From Microbacteriaceae bacterium (lineage in GTDB: Bacteria; Actinomycetota; Actinomycetes; Actinomycetales; Microbacteriaceae): a stretch of 64,000 nucleotides of DNA. Position numbers and translations under genes: made by a program. The notes under the pieces were generated by a model. It was given only the letters and a program-made list of their open reading frames with translations. It made no database searches and was not told the origin of the DNA. Of the stretch, positions 19,964 through 28,730 are shown one piece after another. The DNA lies in NCBI GenBank assembly GCA_019638805.1, contig JAHBTA010000002.1, positions 434,001-498,000 on the forward strand. Reading direction: 5' to 3'. Each line of letters starts with the position of its first letter. The first letter of the stretch is position 1.

Positions 19964-20016
19964 CGCGCGCGGCCGACCGGCCACCGCATCCACAACGATT
20001 CGGTAAAGGGGGTCGA

Positions 20017-20028
20017 CAGACCCGTCTG
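20017..20028. promoter_or_regulatory. Candidate TetR operator
   Basis: CAGAC-CC-GTCTG, a perfect inverted repeat 6 nt upstream of the TAGCAT -10 hexamer of the TetR-type gene, a position suited to autorepression. Confidence 0.4.
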
Positions 20029-20033
20029 CCCGC

Positions 20034-20039
20034 TAGCAT
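20034..20039 (+). promoter_or_regulatory. Candidate -10 of the TetR-type gene
   Basis: TAGCAT, 9 nt before the GTG at 20049; no ribosome-binding site seen, so the transcript is leaderless or nearly so. Confidence 0.45.
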
Positions 20040-20048
20040 GGCCTCGCT

Positions 20049-20720
20049 GTGACCGCAGAACCCGAATCCGGTTCACCGGCCGCGATCGACGCGGAAGACG
20101 TGCTCGACGCGGCCGCCGACGCGTTCGTGAACGACGGACTCGATGCGCTCACCTTCCGGCGCATCGCGGGCCGGCTCGGGGTCGCCGACCGCGCGATCAC
20201 CGAGTTGTTCCGCTCCGTGGAGGACGTGCTGGCCGCGATGCTCGAGCGCGAGTACCTGGGCATGTTCCACGCCATCGTCGAGCAGATGGAGCGCGACCCG
20301 CTCGGCGGGCGGCTCTCGCGCATCTACCGCTACGTGCTCTCGGCCGTGCACGAGCGGCCCCTGGCGCGATCGATGTACCTCATGGAGCGCTCCGACCTCA
20401 GCCGGATCCTGCGGCTGACCCGCGGCTACGCCTTCGACCCGCAGCTCAGCATCGGCCCCGACCTCATCGATCGGATGAAGGCCGCGGGCACGGTCCGGCG
20501 CGACGTGAGCTCGACGGCGCTCGCGGCGGTGGTCTCCGCGACCAGCGCGGGCGCGGCGCTGCTGGCCCCGAAGCCCCGGCTGGGCGACGTGGTCGACGGC
20601 ATGGTGCACCTGCTGGAGCGCTGCGCCGACACCGACGACACCGACACCTCCCGCGGCAAGGCGGCGCTCATCGCCTACGCCGACGAGCTCGCCGCGCGCC
20701 AGGACGAGCAGGCGCCCTAG
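20049..20720 (+). CDS. TetR family transcriptional regulator
   Basis: 223 residues. N-terminal HTH: IDAEDVLDAAADAFVNDGLDALTFRRIAGRLGVADRAI, residues 14-55, the usual TetR pattern, followed by a helical ligand domain. Ligand unknown. Its stop TAG and that of the convergent nitrilase gene share the tetranucleotide CTAG (20717-20720). The palindrome at 20017 may be its own operator. Confidence 0.85.
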   Translation: MTAEPESGSPAAIDAEDVLDAAADAFVNDGLDALTFRRIAGRLGVADRAITELFRSVEDVLAAMLEREYLGMFHAIVEQMERDPLGGRLSRIYRYVLSAVHERPLARSMYLMERSDLSRILRLTRGYAFDPQLSIGPDLIDRMKAAGTVRRDVSSTALAAVVSATSAGAALLAPKPRLGDVVDGMVHLLERCADTDDTDTSRGKAALIAYADELAARQDEQAP

Positions 20721-21535
20721 AGTCCGGCCACCCCGAACCGCCGGAGCCGCAGCGCGGGATTGACGCGGCGCACCTCGGCGACGCGGGCGGGCGCGACCCA
20801 GGCGACCCCGACATCCGTCGCCTCGCCCACGGTGACCAGCTCGACCCCCATCGGGTCGACGACCATGCTGTTGCCCGCGCCCACCGGCGGCGCCTGCCCG
20901 GCGGCCGCGACGTAGACGGTGTTCTCGATCGCGCGCGCGGTCACGAGTGTGCGCCAGTGCGCCTCCTTGAGCGGGCCGCGCACCCACTCGGCGGGCAGCA
21001 CGACCAGGTCGGCCCCGGCATCCACCAGACGGCGTGTCACCTCGGGGAACCGCACGTCGTAACAGGTCTGCAACCCGACCGTGAAACCGCGCCACGGGAA
21101 GACCGGCGTCTGGTCGAGCGGCCCCGCGACGACCCAGTCGCTCTCGCGCATGCCGAACGCGTCGTAGAGGTGCATCTTGCGGTAGTGCGCCACCAGGTCG
21201 CCCTCGTCGGAGAGCGCGACGAGCGTGTTCGCGACCCGCTTCTCGTCGTCGGGCACCTTCTCGATCATGCCCGCGACGATGTGGATGCCGAGCTCACCCG
21301 CCAGCTCGGCGAGCGTCCGCGTGAACGCGCCCCGCAATCCCTGTGCGTGCTCGACCCAGTCCGGGCCCATCTCGGGCGTGAAGTACGACGAGTACTCGGG
21401 GAAGACCACCAGGAGGGCACCGCGGTTGGCCGCCTCGCCCGCCAGGCGGGCCATCTCGTCCAGGTTGCGCGCGGTGTCGTCGCCCGGCGCGAACTGCGCC
21501 ACCGCGACCGCGGAGCGATCCTCCTGAGCCTCCAT
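20717..21535 (-). CDS. Nitrilase-family amidohydrolase (Nit2/omega-amidase-like)
   Basis: 272 residues with the complete nitrilase-superfamily triad Glu47 (FPEYS), Lys120 (YRKMHLYD), Cys158 (QTCYDVRFPE). The RKMHLYDAFG and TCYDVRFPE motifs match the Nit1/Nit2 branch, which hydrolyses alpha-ketoglutaramate or deaminated glutathione. With the glutamine-transaminase-like enzyme at 18731 this would form the two-step glutaminase II route; the pair is separated by the TetR gene and is on opposite strands. ATG at 21535 supported by a -10 six nt upstream. Confidence 0.88.
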   Translation of the reverse strand: MEAQEDRSAVAVAQFAPGDDTARNLDEMARLAGEAANRGALLVVFPEYSSYFTPEMGPDWVEHAQGLRGAFTRTLAELAGELGIHIVAGMIEKVPDDEKRVANTLVALSDEGDLVAHYRKMHLYDAFGMRESDWVVAGPLDQTPVFPWRGFTVGLQTCYDVRFPEVTRRLVDAGADLVVLPAEWVRGPLKEAHWRTLVTARAIENTVYVAAAGQAPPVGAGNSMVVDPMGVELVTVGEATDVGVAWVAPARVAEVRRVNPALRLRRFGVAGL

Positions 21536-21541
21536 GACACG

Positions 21542-21547
21542 AGCCTA
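21542..21547 (-). promoter_or_regulatory. Candidate leaderless -10 of the nitrilase gene
   Basis: Minus-strand TAGGCT, 6 nt before the ATG at 21535. Confidence 0.5.
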
Positions 21548-21609
21548 CGCAGAGGGTGCACCAACCGGGCCGGGAAATACGCCATAGTGGTGTCACCGAG
21601 GAGGCCATC

Positions 21610-22191
21610 ATGACCGTTCCCCGCATCTCAGCACCCCGCATCTCAGCATCGCTCGTCGCTCTCACCGCAGGGCTCGCGGCTGCCGGCTTGGCGCTCGCCG
21701 CGTGCACCCCGGGCGTGCCGTCGAGCGACCCCGCTTCACCGACACCGACGGTCGTCGTGCCCTCGGAGACCCCGCTGCCCGTCGAGACCGATGGCGGAAC
21801 CGGCGCATCCGACGCGGAGCTGCGCGCCAACGTCGTCGACGCCATGAACTCGGGCAACACCGCCGCGATCGAGGGGTATCTCGCCGCGTCGGTGCACGTG
21901 ACCTACGCCGCCAGCGAGTACGAGGGGGACGTCACCGACCCGGCGCTCGTCATCCAGAACGTGAGCGCGCTGACCGGGCCGGGCATCACCTGGGACTTCA
22001 ACCTGCCGGCGGCGACGCTCGACAACTACGCGAACAACCCGGGCCACTACCCCGCGTATTCGGACGACTTCCCCGAGGGCGCGCTCGTGGGGCGCTCCTC
22101 CGACCGCGCCGTGGTGTCGTTCGCGATCGACGGCGGGCAGATCACCCGCGTCTTCATCGCGCTCGACGAGGGCGCGCTGACCTTCGAGTAG
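21610..22191 (+). CDS. Putative lipoprotein, possible NTF2-like fold
   Basis: 193 residues. Signal peptide with lipobox LAAC (Cys32), then a Thr/Pro linker and a domain starting LRANVVDAMNSGNTAAIEGYLAASVHVTYAAS, which has the look of an NTF2/SnoaL-like fold, ending in VVSFAIDGGQITRVFIALDEG. GAGGAGG ribosome-binding site (21597-21604) precedes the ATG. Short repeat PRISAPRISAS at the N-terminus. Function unknown. Confidence 0.8.
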   Translation: MTVPRISAPRISASLVALTAGLAAAGLALAACTPGVPSSDPASPTPTVVVPSETPLPVETDGGTGASDAELRANVVDAMNSGNTAAIEGYLAASVHVTYAASEYEGDVTDPALVIQNVSALTGPGITWDFNLPAATLDNYANNPGHYPAYSDDFPEGALVGRSSDRAVVSFAIDGGQITRVFIALDEGALTFE

Positions 22192-22244
22192 CGCCGGCGC
22201 GGGCCCGGGGGTTCGGCGCGATGTTCGGCGCCGCGATCTGCGTA

Positions 22245-22305
22245 TCTCAGGAGATTCCGGCGTCGTGCGGCCATAGGCGCGCAGCCGCGCACATTTCTCC
22301 TGAGA
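22245..22305. repeat. Long palindromic element (TCTCAGGAGA arms), copy 1
   Basis: Perfect 10-bp arms TCTCAGGAGA (22245-22254) and TCTCCTGAGA (22296-22305) around 41 nt with a second weaker internal pairing (GTGCGGC with GCCGCGCAC). It lies between two convergent genes. The arm recurs at 28461-28547. Confidence 0.75.
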
Positions 22306-22327
22306 AGTGACACGGGCGCGAGGCAGG

Positions 22328-23224
22328 TCAGGCGCGGGCGATGAGGGGATGCAGCGCGCTGCCCGCAGGAACCTCCGGCAGCAGCGCAGCGCCCTCGATC
22401 CCGGAGCCGAGGGCCTCCCGCAGATCCGCCTGCGGCCACCGCGAGCGCAGGGCGGCGGCGAACCTCGTGGCGATGGCGGGCGCGCGCAGCACGCCCCCGG
22501 TCCCGCACACCACCGGGTCGGGGCGCTCGGCCTCGCCGACGCGCTCCAGCCCCGCGGCGATCGAGGCGGCGAGTTCGCGCGACGCGGCGTCGCAGATCGA
22601 GGCGGCCACCGCATCCGTCGCGGCCAGCTCGGTCACCGCTCGCGCATACCCGGCGATGCGGCGCACCTTGCCGGGGTCGCCCTGCAGCTCGATGTAGGCG
22701 GCCTCGAGATCGGGGAACTCGGCCCGTGCGCGCGCGGTGAGAGCCGTCGCAGGGCCGCGGCCGTCGTGGGCGCGCATGACCGCATCGAGGGCGGCGCGGC
22801 CGATCCAGTACCCCGAGCCGGCGTCGCCGATGAGGTACCCCCAGCCGTCGACGCGGGCGACCGCGGCGGCGCCGACCGCGAGCGTGACCACCCCGGTGCC
22901 CGCGGCGACCACCGCGCCGCGCGCGTCGCCGAGCGCGCCCAGGTAGGAGGTGACCGAGTCGTGCGCGAGCAGCACCTGACCCGCACTCGTGAGGCGGCGA
23001 AGCTCGCCGGGGTCGGTGTCCTCCGGCGTCAGCCCGGTCGTGCCGATGCTCACGACATCGGGCGGGCTGCCCGCCGCAGCGGTTCCGATGAGCCGGCCGA
23101 GCTGCGGGATGATCGGCTCGGAGGTCAGGAGTCCCGGATACTCGGCCCGCTCGCCGCGCACGCCGTCGACGATGAGCAGCGTGCGGATCCCGGTCTGACC
23201 CGCGTCGACGGCGAGGTGGCGCAC
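22328..23224 (-). CDS. BadF/BadG-type ATPase, N-acetylglucosamine kinase-like
   Basis: 298-residue ASKHA-fold sugar kinase. Phosphate 1 loop LAVDAGQTGIRTLL (residues 4-17), a Gly-rich phosphate-2 segment VVAAGTGVVTLAVG near 108-121, GWGYLIGDAGSGYWIG (catalytic and sugar-binding part) near 125-142, and VVCGTGGVLRAP adenosine loop near 240. The GWGY.GDEGSG-like segment is typical of GlcNAc kinases. GTG start supported by TAGGCT 6 nt upstream. Likely recycles cell-wall amino sugars; substrate inferred. Confidence 0.82.
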   Translation of the reverse strand: MRHLAVDAGQTGIRTLLIVDGVRGERAEYPGLLTSEPIIPQLGRLIGTAAAGSPPDVVSIGTTGLTPEDTDPGELRRLTSAGQVLLAHDSVTSYLGALGDARGAVVAAGTGVVTLAVGAAAVARVDGWGYLIGDAGSGYWIGRAALDAVMRAHDGRGPATALTARARAEFPDLEAAYIELQGDPGKVRRIAGYARAVTELAATDAVAASICDAASRELAASIAAGLERVGEAERPDPVVCGTGGVLRAPAIATRFAAALRSRWPQADLREALGSGIEGAALLPEVPAGSALHPLIARA

Positions 23225-23230
23225 GCCGCG

Positions 23231-23236
23231 AGCCTA
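23231..23236 (-). promoter_or_regulatory. Candidate leaderless -10 of the BadF-type kinase
   Basis: Minus-strand TAGGCT, 6 nt before the GTG at 23224. Confidence 0.5.
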
Positions 23237-23256
23237 CCCGGCGGGCGACTCCGCGC

Positions 23257-23280
23257 GGCCCGGCGCCGCGGAGCCGGGCC
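23257..23280 (-). terminator. Possible hairpin downstream of the saccharopine-dehydrogenase-like gene
   Basis: Perfect 8-bp GGCCCGGC/GCCGGGCC stem in the 124-bp gap after the stop at 23349. No T-tract, so assignment as a terminator is weak. Confidence 0.35.
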
Positions 23281-23348
23281 ACGGTGCCGCGCAGGCCGTC
23301 CTGTCGTACGGCTCCGCGCTGCGCCGACCGCGCTGCGCCGGCGGCGGG

Positions 23349-24566
23349 CTACCCCGCGGCGACCTCCTGCACGCCCCACGGCGATCCGTACTCGTCCGTC
23401 AGAGCGTCGAGGAAGGGCACCGCGTCGAACGCCTCCGGTCCGAGCACCCCGGCGCCCGTCCAGGTGCCCTTGGCCAGCAGCTCGAGCGCGACGACCGGGT
23501 TGATCGCGGTCTGCCAGACGACGCACTGGTGGCCGTACTCCTTCATCGACCACTGGTTGTCCACCACGTGGTACAGGTACGTGGACCGCGGCGCGCCGTC
23601 CTTGCCCGTGCCGGTCACCCACAGCCCGGCGCAGGTCTTGCCATGCATCTTGTCGCCCAGGGTCGCGGGGTTGGGCAGGCAGGCGGCCACGACATCCCGC
23701 GGGCTCACCTCGACGCCGCCGACCTTCACCTTCTCGGTCGAGTCGAGCCCCAGCTTGTGCAGCGTCTTCAGCACGTCGATGAACTCGTCGCCCAGCCCGT
23801 ACTTGAAGGTCGCGCGCTTGGCCTCGATCCACCGCGGCATCATGAGCACCTCCTCGTGCTCGACGTTGACGCACTCGACCGGGCCGATGCCCTCCGGGAA
23901 GTCGAACACCTCGGGCTCGCTGAACGGCTCGGTCGTGTACCAGCCCTTGTCCTTCTCCCAGATCACCGGGGGGTTCAGGCACTCCTCGATGGTGGTCCAG
24001 ATGCTGAAGCTCGGCGCGAAGTCGTAACCGTCGACCGTCAGGTTGGCGCCGTCACGCGTGCCGAGCTCGTCGATCTCGCTGAACAGGTGATCGGAGGCGT
24101 AGCGCGCGAAGACGTTGCTGAGCCCCGGCTCGACGCCGATGCCGACGAGCGCCAGGCGGCCGGCCTTCTCCCACTCCTCGCTCTTGGCGAACTGGTAGTC
24201 ACCGAGCTTCTCGCCCGTCTTGCTGTACGGGTCTGTCGGGTGCGGGTGCGACAGGCTCATGGCCATGTCGAGATAGTCGGCGCCGGCCGCGAACGCGCCG
24301 TCGAAGATCGGGATGACGAAGCGCGGGTCGACGGCGTTCATCACGTGGGTCGCGCCGGTGCTCTTGGCGAGCTCGGCGACGGAGTCGGCGCTGCTCGCGT
24401 CGACCTGCGCCGCGGTGAAACGCTTGTCGTTCACGGCGGCGACCGCGCGCTCGGCACTGGCCAGGGCATAGTCCGCGACCACCACGCTCTCGAAGAAGTC
24501 GCGTCGGGCGGCGATCGAGCAGAAGGCCGACCCCACCCCTCCGGCGCCGATGAGCAGGATCTTCAC
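23349..24566 (-). CDS. Saccharopine dehydrogenase family oxidoreductase
   Basis: 405 residues. N-terminal Rossmann fold KILLIGAGGVGSAFC (residues 2-16) for NAD(P), then NAVDPRFVIPIFDGAFAAGADYLDMAM and VGIGVEPGLSNVFARYA, characteristic of the saccharopine/carboxynorspermidine/homospermidine dehydrogenase family; C-terminal YLYHVVDNQWSMKEYGHQCVVWQTAINPVVALELLA closely follows the carboxynorspermidine-synthase-like pattern. Exact substrate unknown; polyamine or lysine-related metabolism is the likely area. GTG start chosen with a GGAAGGAAC ribosome-binding site 8 nt upstream. Confidence 0.85.
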   Translation of the reverse strand: MKILLIGAGGVGSAFCSIAARRDFFESVVVADYALASAERAVAAVNDKRFTAAQVDASSADSVAELAKSTGATHVMNAVDPRFVIPIFDGAFAAGADYLDMAMSLSHPHPTDPYSKTGEKLGDYQFAKSEEWEKAGRLALVGIGVEPGLSNVFARYASDHLFSEIDELGTRDGANLTVDGYDFAPSFSIWTTIEECLNPPVIWEKDKGWYTTEPFSEPEVFDFPEGIGPVECVNVEHEEVLMMPRWIEAKRATFKYGLGDEFIDVLKTLHKLGLDSTEKVKVGGVEVSPRDVVAACLPNPATLGDKMHGKTCAGLWVTGTGKDGAPRSTYLYHVVDNQWSMKEYGHQCVVWQTAINPVVALELLAKGTWTGAGVLGPEAFDAVPFLDALTDEYGSPWGVQEVAAG

Positions 24567-24718
24567 GATCGGGTTCCTTCCACGTCGAGGGGACTCGGTG
24601 CCTCGGGGCGATGCCGTGGGCACTGGGGGTCACGATACCGCAGGATGACGGGGTCCGGACAACCGATTCCGTCGCGTGAGTGCGTTTCAGGGGTCGAAAT
24701 CAACCGTGAGACTAGGCG

Positions 24719-24790
24719 GTGCTTGCCGAGCGGTCAGTGCTTGCCGAGCAGTCGGTGCTTGCCGAGCAGTCAGTGCTTCCCGAGCAAGAC
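24719..24790. repeat. 18-bp tandem repeat spanning the cupin stop codon
   Basis: Four copies of GTGCTTGCCGAGCRGTCR (24719-24736, 24737-24754, 24755-24772, and a diverged copy 24773-24790). The diverged copy is inside the cupin coding region; the stop codon lies at the end of the third copy, so the array looks like duplication of the gene's own 3' end. Confidence 0.85.
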
Positions 24791-25120
24791 GAGCACGAAC
24801 CGCGTCGGCTCGATCGCCTCGACGGCGTGCGGGACGCTCGCGTCCACGTGGATGATGGTGCCGGCCCGCAGGGGATGGCGCGCTCCCGAGACCTCGAGCA
24901 CCGCATCCCCCTCGACGCCATGGAGAAGGATCGGCACGGCGGCGACATGCTCGCGCATGGCGGCCCCGGCATCCATGGCCACGCCCAGCACGGTCACGTC
25001 CTCGCTCTTGAAGAGGCGATGCGAGCGCACGCGGCCGGGTTCGATGGGGAGAGCCGCGACGAGGGCCGCGGAGTCCGCGACGAGAAGGGCGTGATCGGTG
25101 ACAACGGGTGCGAGATTCAC
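24770..25120 (-). CDS. Small cupin-domain protein
   Basis: 116-residue single-domain cupin. Motif 1 region EHVAAVPILLHGVEGDAVLEVSG and motif 2 region AGTIIHVDASVPHAVEAIEPTRFVLV; His in EHVA and PHAV may bind a metal, but the canonical HxH is reduced. Divergent from the truncated haemoglobin gene and under the same operator; cupins of this type accompany haem/NO-detoxification genes in several bacteria (inference). GTG start with TACGTT 6 nt upstream, a hexamer overlapping the operator half-site. Confidence 0.82.
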   Translation of the reverse strand: MNLAPVVTDHALLVADSAALVAALPIEPGRVRSHRLFKSEDVTVLGVAMDAGAAMREHVAAVPILLHGVEGDAVLEVSGARHPLRAGTIIHVDASVPHAVEAIEPTRFVLVLLGKH

Positions 25121-25122
25121 GA

Positions 25123-25148
25123 ATAAAACGTATCACCATCCGGTTTAT
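25123..25148. promoter_or_regulatory. Shared operator A: ATAAA-N16-TTTAT
   Basis: 26-bp interrupted palindrome between the divergent cupin and trHb genes. The ATAAA half (25123-25127) overlaps the cupin -10 (25127-25132); the TTTAT half (25144-25148) ends 5 nt upstream of the trHb -10. Outer arms AATAAAACG and CGGTTTATC match at 7 of 9 positions. The same half-sites and spacing occur at 26685-26710. Confidence 0.65.
25127..25132 (-). promoter_or_regulatory. Candidate leaderless -10 of the cupin gene
   Basis: Minus-strand TACGTT, 6 nt before the GTG at 25120, overlapping operator A by one base. Confidence 0.5.
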
Positions 25149-25153
25149 CCGGC

Positions 25154-25159
25154 TAGGCT
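25154..25159 (+). promoter_or_regulatory. Candidate leaderless -10 of the trHb operon
   Basis: TAGGCT, 7 nt before the GTG at 25167; operator A sits over the -35 region. Confidence 0.5.
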
Positions 25160-25166
25160 GAATCCC

Positions 25167-25598
25167 GTGAACGACATCGCCGGCCGCGCCGACATCGAGG
25201 CGCTCGTGACGGAGTTCTACACCTCCGCCTTCGCCGACCCGCTCATCGGGCACATCTTCACCGACGTCGCGAAGATGGACCTCGCGTATCACCTGCCGAT
25301 CATGTGCGACTTCTGGGAGACCGTGCTGTTCGCCGCCGGGCTCTACCACCGCAACGCGCTGCAGGTGCATTTCGTGCTCAACGCTCGCCACCCGCTGACC
25401 GCCGAGCACTTCGGCCGCTGGCTTTCGCTGTGGATCGCGACGGTTGACGGCCGGCACGCCGGACCGGTCGCCGAGCGGGCGAAGCTGCAGGCCACCCGGA
25501 TCGCGGGGTCGATGCAGCGCCGGCTCGAGGGTCGCTCGGGCAGCGAGTTCGAGACGCTCCGTACAGGGGAGCCGGCCTGGGACGCGAGCCGCGCGTGA
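25167..25598 (+). CDS. Group III truncated haemoglobin
   Basis: 143 residues. Segments typical of trHb III: IEALVTEFYTSAFADPLIGHIFTDVAKMDLAYHLPIMCDFWETVLF and a proximal His in NARHPLTAEHFGRWLSLWIATVD. Predicted to bind haem and handle NO, O2 or peroxide-type ligands in the cytosol. GTG at 25167 chosen from the -10 spacing and because the family starts close to this DIAGRADIE segment. Stop overlaps the regulator start by 4 bp (GTGA), forming a two-gene operon. Confidence 0.9.
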   Translation: MNDIAGRADIEALVTEFYTSAFADPLIGHIFTDVAKMDLAYHLPIMCDFWETVLFAAGLYHRNALQVHFVLNARHPLTAEHFGRWLSLWIATVDGRHAGPVAERAKLQATRIAGSMQRRLEGRSGSEFETLRTGEPAWDASRA

Positions 25599-26254
25599 GG
25601 GCTCGCGACGACGCGGGGCGCGAGCGGGGCTACCACGCCGCCCTGGCCTCCCCCGCGCGCCGCCAGGTGCTCGACGCGCTCGTCGAGGCGTCGGAGCCGC
25701 TCGACGCGGCGACTGTCGCCGCCCGGCTCGGGCTTCACGTGACAACGGCGCGGTTCCACCTGGATCAGCTCGTCGATGCCGGGCTCGCGCGGCGCAGCTC
25801 GGGCCCGGAAGGGCGCAGGGGCCGGCCGCGAGTGCTGTTCGCGGCGGCCGGCGCCGCACGACAAGGCGACTCGCGCGAAAAGCTCATCGAGGTGCTCGCC
25901 TCCGCCATGGCCGACAACGCGGACGGCGTCCAGGAGTCGCTGCGCGCCGGCCGGCGCTGGGCCGATGGGCTCGGGGGCGCCGACGCCGGGAAGTCCGGCG
26001 AGCCCGTCTCGGGACTGGTCGGCGCACTCGATCGTCTCGGCTTCGGTCCGGACCCTCAGCCGGACACCGGGGTCATCCGCCTGCACGACTGCCCGTTCCG
26101 CTCGGCGGCGCGCGAGCATCCCGAGATCGTCTGCAATGTGCACCGCGGCCTCGTCGAGCGCCTGCTCGAGGGCTCGGACGCGCGGCCGCAGCTCATCCCG
26201 TTCGCCGAGCCCGGGCTGTGCCTGGTCACATTGGGCGGCCCAGCAGCGCGATAA
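25595..26254 (+). CDS. HTH regulator with Cys-containing C-terminal domain (SufR-like)
   Basis: 219 residues. N-terminal winged HTH (SPARRQVLDALVEASEPLDAATVAARLGLHVTTARFHLDQLVDAGLARR, about 14-65) of the ArsR/SufR type. C-terminal part has LHDCPFRSAAREHPEIVCNVHRGLVERLL (about 170-200), whose Cys, Cys and His spacing matches the candidate Fe-S/metal ligands of SufR-like regulators. Together with the ferredoxin and trHb genes this suggests an Fe-S or NO sensor that represses through the ATAAA-N16-TTTAT sites (inference). 3' end overlaps the convergent membrane-protein gene by 29 bp. Confidence 0.82.
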   Translation: MRARDDAGRERGYHAALASPARRQVLDALVEASEPLDAATVAARLGLHVTTARFHLDQLVDAGLARRSSGPEGRRGRPRVLFAAAGAARQGDSREKLIEVLASAMADNADGVQESLRAGRRWADGLGGADAGKSGEPVSGLVGALDRLGFGPDPQPDTGVIRLHDCPFRSAAREHPEIVCNVHRGLVERLLEGSDARPQLIPFAEPGLCLVTLGGPAAR

Positions 26255-26666
26255 TGCCGATCGCGAGCAGCAGGACCGCCTTGACGCACTCCAGCACGAC
26301 ATATCCGATGTGCAACGCGTGCCGGGGCTGCCCGTCGGACACGTTTCCACGCAGCACCCGCGCGTCCATCCGCCGCCGGAGCACGCCCGCGCCGATCGCC
26401 AGGACCACGGTGACGGCCGCGATCGCGGCGGTGCCGGGCCACGGCACCGCAGGCAGCGCGATCGCGACCGTCACGAGCAGGACGAGGGCGAAGACCGCCT
26501 CGACGATGTTGAGCGCCCGGAACACCAGGCGGCCGATCCCCACCCCGAGGGCGACCGTGACGCCCGGCGCCCGGAACTTGAGCGGCGCCTCGAGGAACGA
26601 GATGCCGAGGACCATGCCCAGCCACACGAAGGCGATCGCGGCCTGCACGGCGGGCACCGCATCCAT
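26226..26666 (-). CDS. Small four-TM membrane protein of unknown function
   Basis: 146 residues, four hydrophobic helices (AAIAFVWLGMVLGISF, NIVEAVFALVLLVTVAIAL, TAAIAAVTVVLAIGAGVL, VVLECVKAVLLLAIGIIALLG). A conserved-looking FLEAPLKFRAPGV loop follows TM1. No enzyme motif recognised; possible haem or quinone partner. Divergent from the 7Fe ferredoxin gene across operator B, and 3'-overlapping the regulator gene, so it belongs to the same neighbourhood regulon. ATG start at 26666. Confidence 0.75.
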   Translation of the reverse strand: MDAVPAVQAAIAFVWLGMVLGISFLEAPLKFRAPGVTVALGVGIGRLVFRALNIVEAVFALVLLVTVAIALPAVPWPGTAAIAAVTVVLAIGAGVLRRRMDARVLRGNVSDGQPRHALHIGYVVLECVKAVLLLAIGIIALLGRPM

Positions 26667-26684
26667 CCGAATCTCCGATCTGCA

Positions 26685-26710
26685 ATAAACAGGAGTAGTG
26701 TCCTTTTTAT
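26685..26710. promoter_or_regulatory. Shared operator B: ATAAA-N16-TTTAT
   Basis: Same half-sites and same 16-nt spacing as operator A, here as a near-perfect palindrome (ATAAACAGGA with TCCTTTTTAT, 9 of 10 pairs). The fdxA -10 hexamer TAGTGT (26696-26701) lies in its centre, so a bound protein would block fdxA transcription. Confidence 0.65.
26696..26701 (+). promoter_or_regulatory. Candidate -10 of fdxA, inside operator B
   Basis: TAGTGT with a predicted start near 26708 and a 20-nt leader that carries a GAGAAGGGGA ribosome-binding site. Confidence 0.45.
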
Positions 26711-26728
26711 CAGAGAAGGGGACGGAAC

Positions 26729-27073
<345 letters not shown>

Positions 27074-27087
27074 TCCGTGCCGTGGGA

Positions 27088-28449
<1,362 letters not shown>

Positions 28450-28460
28450 GCCCTGGCGGC

Positions 28461-28547
28461 GCGGGCTTCTCAGGAGTTGCTTCCCCGCGCAGCCCGAACC
28501 ACCGGAATCCAGGGCGCCCCGGCCTCGATGGCTCCTGAGAAACCCGC
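28461..28547. repeat. Long palindromic element (TCTCAGGAG arms), copy 2
   Basis: Arms 28461-28476 (GCGGGCTTCTCAGGAG) and 28532-28547 (CTCCTGAGAAACCCGC) pair at 15 of 16 positions around 55 nt. It begins 11 nt after the gdhA stop. Shares the TCTCAGGAG core with the element at 22245. Confidence 0.8.
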
Positions 28548-28564
28548 CGCGGACGCGAAAAACG

Positions 28565-28592
28565 AAGGCCCCCGCACTGAGACGGGGGCCTT
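28565..28592. terminator. Bidirectional terminator between gdhA and tRNA-fMet
   Basis: Perfect 10-bp stem AAGGCCCCCG/CGGGGGCCTT with 8-nt loop. On the plus strand it is followed by CGGGGTTTTG; on the minus strand by CGTTTTTCG. Suits both the gdhA transcript and the tRNA transcript. Confidence 0.8.
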
Positions 28593-28602
28593 CGGGGTTT
28601 TG

Positions 28603-28676
28603 TTGCGGGGACAGGATTTGAACCTGCGACCTCTGGGTTATGAGCCCAGCGAGCTACCGAACTGCTCCACCCCGCG
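28603..28676 (-). tRNA. Initiator tRNA-fMet (CAT anticodon)
   Basis: 74-nt cloverleaf without encoded CCA. Acceptor starts CGCGGGG and ends CCCCGCAA, leaving the C1-A72 mismatch unique to initiators; anticodon stem has three G-C pairs (CTGGG CTCATAA CCCAG, anticodon CAT); T-loop GTTCAAAT is normal. Terminator at 28565-28592 lies immediately downstream. Confidence 0.95.
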
Positions 28677-28730
28677 ATGCGTGTACCAGGGTAACAGGCT
28701 TTCGCGGCCTCCGCTGTCGCGTGCCCGCGT

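Noticed and set aside
28603..28676. Elongator tRNA-Met
   Set aside because: The C1-A72 mismatch and three G-C anticodon-stem pairs are initiator features.
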